This document shows, in pieces, positions 61,263-64,000 of a DNA stretch of 64,000 nt. Within the stretch, counting starts at the first letter, position 1, and each line of letters starts with the position of its first letter. The DNA is taken from the NCBI RefSeq assembly GCF_900184225.1, contig NZ_FXWZ01000002.1, positions 1,036,369 to 1,100,368 of the forward strand. The letters are read 5' to 3'. The stretch comes from Brevibacterium ihuae. GTDB taxonomy: Bacteria > Actinomycetota > Actinomycetes > Actinomycetales > Brevibacteriaceae. The position numbers were made by a program, and so were the translations under genes. The notes under the pieces were generated by a model. That model had not been told where the DNA came from. It saw only the letters and a list, made by a program, of their open reading frames with translations, and made no database searches.

Positions 61263-63062
61263 ATGGCCGAGTTCAGCATCGAGCGGCACCGCTTCACGGG
61301 TACCGAGGTGGAACGCTTGGCACGCGTCGATAAGCGTTACACGAACTGGCCGGTGGTCTACATCCTCAATGACGACGCTTCAGTCTATGTGGGCGAGACG
61401 ATCAACGCAGTCAACCGGATGAAGCAGCACCTGATGTCGGACTCCAAGAAGAGCCTCGACGTCATGAGGATTCTCGTCGACGCCTCGTTCAACAAGTCGT
61501 CGTGCCTTGACCTCGAGTCGTATCTCATCCGACTCTTCGCAGGGGACGGGAACTTCGCGGTCCTCAACCGCAATGAGGGCATAATCGACTCCGACTACTA
61601 CGACAGGCGTCGTTACCAGGAGACCTTCGAGCAGATCTTCCAGGAACTGCACACACAGGGCCTCTTCGGTCAGTCGATACCGGAGATCGTGAACTCCGAT
61701 CTGTTCAAGCTCTCCCCGTTCAAATCACTCAACTTCGAGCAGGCTCGCTCGGTCGCACGACTTCTTGACGAACTCTCCGCCGATGTCGACGGATCGAGCG
61801 AGAGCACCTTCGTCATCCAGGGCGATCCCGGAACCGGGAAGACGATCATCGCGATCTACCTCATCAAACTCCTCCGCGACATCCAGAACTACAACCCTCT
61901 TGATGACGTCGATGCCGATTCGATCTTCTCCCGGTTCTTCACTGAGGAATCCAGAGATCGCCTGGACGATCTCTCGATCGGATTCGTCGTACCACAGCAA
62001 TCCCTGCGAAGCTCCGTGATCTCCGTCTTCAAGAAGACCCCATACCTCGATCACACGTGTGTCCTCACTCCATACGATGTGGGAGACGCAGAGGAGGATT
62101 TCGATCTTCTCATCGTCGATGAAGCACATCGGCTGAATCAGCGTGCGAGCCAATCATCAGGAATGCGCAATCGAGATTTCGCGAGGATCAACACCCAGCT
62201 GTTCGGTGAAGACGATAAATCCCTCACACAGCTCGATTGGATTCTCAAACGCAGCCGGCACCGGATGTTCCTCCTCGATCCGTCTCAGTCGGTGATGCCG
62301 GCGGATCTTTCCTCCGCTCGAACATCCCAGCTCATCAATGAGGCCCGCTCGACCCGCCACTATGTGCAGCTGCACTCACAAATGCGTGTGAGCGGAGGTC
62401 ATGACTACATCGAGTACGTCGGCGAGATCTTCTCCTCAGATCCACCACGAAGAAGGCACTTCGGAGAGTACGACCTCCGTCTGTTCACCAATTTCACCGA
62501 TATGGCTGATGAGCTTGATCACCGCGAAGCCGAGTCGTCGCTCGCTCGCCTGGTCGCCGGTTACGCCTGGAAGTGGAAGACACGCGGTGTCAGTCCGAAG
62601 AAGGAGCCCCACGCGCACGATTTCGTGCTGGATGGACTGCCGCTGCGGTGGAACTCCACTCCCAAGGACTGGGTGAATTCCACGGTGTGGATGACCTCTT
62701 CGGATTCGGTGCTCGAGAAGACATTCGTGAGGGAGGTCGGATCGATCCACACCGTACAGGGATACGACCTCAACTACACGGGCGTCATCATCGGCCCCGA
62801 CCTCCGATTCGATCCGGTGAAGAAGCGCCTGTACGTCTCCCGAGAGAACTACTTCGACACCAAGGGCAAGCAGAACAACAACATGCTCGGCATCAACTAC
62901 ACCGACGACGACCTGCGCGCTTTCATCATCAACATCTACCGGGTGCTCATGACGCGCGGTATTCGCGGGACCTATGTCTATGCGTGCGACGAGTCATTGC
63001 GCGACTACCTGTCGCAGTTCCTGCCGACTTGGACCTCGGAGGAGCACAGGCCCACCGTGTGA
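61263..63062 (+). CDS. GIY-YIG nuclease-DUF2075 (Schlafen-like SF1 ATPase) protein
   Basis: A 599-residue fusion. Residues ~28-105 form a GIY-YIG nuclease module (VVYIL and VYVGET as the two motifs, Arg52, Glu85 in ESYLIRLF and Asn102 in NRN). Residues ~155-590 form the DUF2075 P-loop helicase-like ATPase: Walker A GDPGTGKT (187-194), Walker B IVDEAHR (284-290), LLDPSQSV (337-344), HSQMR (371-375), motif V HTVQGYD (496-502) and VLMTRGIRG (561-569). ATG 61263 follows the MazG-like stop by 1 nt. Codon third positions are visibly less GC-rich than in the core genes, a sign of transfer. A role in nucleic-acid-based defence is inferred from domain content and context only. Confidence 0.88.
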   Translation: MAEFSIERHRFTGTEVERLARVDKRYTNWPVVYILNDDASVYVGETINAVNRMKQHLMSDSKKSLDVMRILVDASFNKSSCLDLESYLIRLFAGDGNFAVLNRNEGIIDSDYYDRRRYQETFEQIFQELHTQGLFGQSIPEIVNSDLFKLSPFKSLNFEQARSVARLLDELSADVDGSSESTFVIQGDPGTGKTIIAIYLIKLLRDIQNYNPLDDVDADSIFSRFFTEESRDRLDDLSIGFVVPQQSLRSSVISVFKKTPYLDHTCVLTPYDVGDAEEDFDLLIVDEAHRLNQRASQSSGMRNRDFARINTQLFGEDDKSLTQLDWILKRSRHRMFLLDPSQSVMPADLSSARTSQLINEARSTRHYVQLHSQMRVSGGHDYIEYVGEIFSSDPPRRRHFGEYDLRLFTNFTDMADELDHREAESSLARLVAGYAWKWKTRGVSPKKEPHAHDFVLDGLPLRWNSTPKDWVNSTVWMTSSDSVLEKTFVREVGSIHTVQGYDLNYTGVIIGPDLRFDPVKKRLYVSRENYFDTKGKQNNNMLGINYTDDDLRAFIINIYRVLMTRGIRGTYVYACDESLRDYLSQFLPTWTSEEHRPTV

Positions 63063-63143
63063 AGGCACTTGGCTAGGGAACGGAGGGGCTCGCACCGAGA
63101 GTGCGCGGAGGTGCCACGCTCGCACGCTGCACCTCCGCGTTGA

Positions 63144-63213
63144 CGCGAACTGCGCGGTATCCGTCAAGTCACGCGCAATAGCGCGCAGACCGATAGATAC
63201 CGCGCAGTTCGCG
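63144..63213. terminator. Large hairpin with repeated motif between cassette and ppk2
   Basis: Bases 63144-63161 are the exact complement of 63196-63213 (18 bp); the 34-nt loop holds a smaller CGCGC-AATA-GCGCG hairpin. The right arm carries the direct copy of the 21-bp motif found at 60845-60865. It lies between two convergent stops and can end both transcripts. Confidence 0.7.
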
Positions 63214-63253
63214 GGCGGGTGCACCGGGAGCAGCGCCTCCGCCCGCCGGGAGT

Positions 63254-64000
63254 TCAGTCGCCGACGGCGTCGCGTCCGCGCTGCACGAGCTTCTCGTCCG
63301 CCGGGTACACGACCGAGTCGTCGCGCCCCTCGTACTCGAACTGGTTGAGGAAATAGCGCATCGCGTTGAGGCGCGCGCGTTTCTTATCGTTCGACTTGAT
63401 CGTCACCCAGGGCGCGTAGTCGGTGTCCGTCCGGAGGAAGGTCGCCTCCTTCGCCGCCGTGTACTCCTCCCATTTGTCGAGGGACTCGAGATCCATCGGC
63501 GAGAGCTTCCACTGCCGCACTGGGTCGAGCTGGCGGATCGCGAAGCGCGTGCGTTGCTCGTGCTGGGTGACGGAGAACCAGAACTTCGTCACGTGGATGC
63601 CGGAGTCGAGGAGCATCTGCTCAAACACCGGCGCCTGGCGCATGAACGTCTCGTACTCCTCGTCGGAGCAGAATCCCATGACGCGCTCGACGTTGCCGCG
63701 GTTGTACCACGAGCGATCGAACAGCACGATCTCGCCCTCGGTGGGCAGGTGCTGGACGTAGCGCTGGAAGTACCACTGGCCCTGTTCGCGGTCGGAGGGC
63801 TTGTTGAGCGCGACCACGCGCGCGGCACGCGGATTCAGATGCTCGGTGAAGCGCTTGATCGTGCCGCCCTTGCCGGCGGCGTCGCGGCCCTCGAACAGGA
63901 GCACATGGCGCAGACCGTTGTCCTGACCCCAGTACTGGAACTTCAGCAGCTCGATCTGGAGCTTGTACTTTTCCATCTCGTACGACTCGCGATCGAGCCG
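63254..64000 (-). CDS. ppk2: Polyphosphate kinase 2 family protein (cut by window edge)
   Basis: C-terminal ~248 residues of a PPK2 enzyme, which moves phosphate between polyphosphate and nucleotides. Walker A is GRDAAGKGGTIKRF, Walker B/lid DRSWYNRGNVERVMGF; also WYFQRYVQHLPTEGEIVLF, WKLSPMDLESLDKWEEYTAAKE and WVTIKSNDKKRARLNAMRYFL. The frame stays open to base 64000 ahead of the internal ATG at 63976 (RLDRESYEMEKYKLQIELL), so the true start is outside. Its stop faces the DUF2075 gene across a large hairpin. Confidence 0.95.
   Translation of the reverse strand, partial: RLDRESYEMEKYKLQIELLKFQYWGQDNGLRHVLLFEGRDAAGKGGTIKRFTEHLNPRAARVVALNKPSDREQGQWYFQRYVQHLPTEGEIVLFDRSWYNRGNVERVMGFCSDEEYETFMRQAPVFEQMLLDSGIHVTKFWFSVTQHEQRTRFAIRQLDPVRQWKLSPMDLESLDKWEEYTAAKEATFLRTDTDYAPWVTIKSNDKKRARLNAMRYFLNQFEYEGRDDSVVYPADEKLVQRGRDAVGD

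Noticed and set aside
60845..63213. Integrase-driven prophage or integrative element
   Set aside because: No integrase, recombinase, capsid or replication gene lies between the 21-bp repeats; only the two cassette genes are present.

Overview
The window is chromosomal DNA from a high-GC actinomycete (Actinomycetota). Evidence includes a WhiB2-type Fe-S regulator, an acyl-CoA carboxylase epsilon subunit, an LCP ligase, LGFP repeats, DUF3499, DUF5998, DUF5719, TIGR03089 and TIGR01906 families, abundant GTG starts and very strong GC bias at third codon positions. A member of the Micrococcales (for example a Brevibacterium-like organism) is my best guess, but the sequence alone does not fix the genus.

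Region 1 (1-21700) is a conserved envelope and housekeeping block: ahcY (cut by the left edge), manB, DUF3499, a metallopeptidase-like gene, a whiB2-glycosyltransferase-DUF5719 operon, an F420 pair (a degenerate fbiA-like gene plus fbiB), TIGR03089, scoAB, manA, a two-headed cell-wall hydrolase, an LCP ligase, a fadE25-like acyl-CoA dehydrogenase, purK-purE and gtrA. From memory the order closely follows the Mycobacterium tuberculosis sahH-manA-manB-whiB2-fbiAB-lcp-fadE25-purEK-gtrA-birA-accD5-accE5 segment, with local insertions.

Region 2 (21700-33650) holds an alkaline-phosphatase-like gene, DUF5998, a GNAT/acyl-CoA synthetase fusion, a GNAT enzyme, topoisomerase IV subunit A, a class III cyclase, birA, and divergently the biotin-dependent carboxylase genes accD-accE.

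Region 3 (33700-45000) is transport and amino-acid metabolism: two paralogous MFS carriers around a DUF885 peptidase, a D-amino-acid-dehydrogenase-like gene, a sodium symporter with a small partner, Bax-inhibitor-1 and AbgT. Region 4 (45000-59500) carries ino1, prfC, the lutABC lactate operon, lysG/lysE, hrpA (frameshifted by a 52-bp tandem duplication), an AEC carrier and a TIGR01906 membrane protein.

Region 5 (59500-63250) is the accessory part: an intact IS30-family element with AAT target duplications, then a two-gene cassette (MazG-like pyrophosphohydrolase plus a GIY-YIG/DUF2075 helicase-like ATPase) whose bases look less GC-rich than its neighbours. It is flanked by direct copies of a 21-bp motif. 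This cassette is the best candidate in the window for an undescribed (possibly defensive) system. A ppk2 gene runs off the right edge.

Many genes share one start architecture: a sigma-A-like -10 hexamer (TAnnnT) followed 6-9 nt later directly by ATG or GTG, which points to leaderless transcripts. Most operon-internal junctions are 4-bp ATGA or GTGA overlaps. No tRNA, rRNA or CRISPR array was seen.
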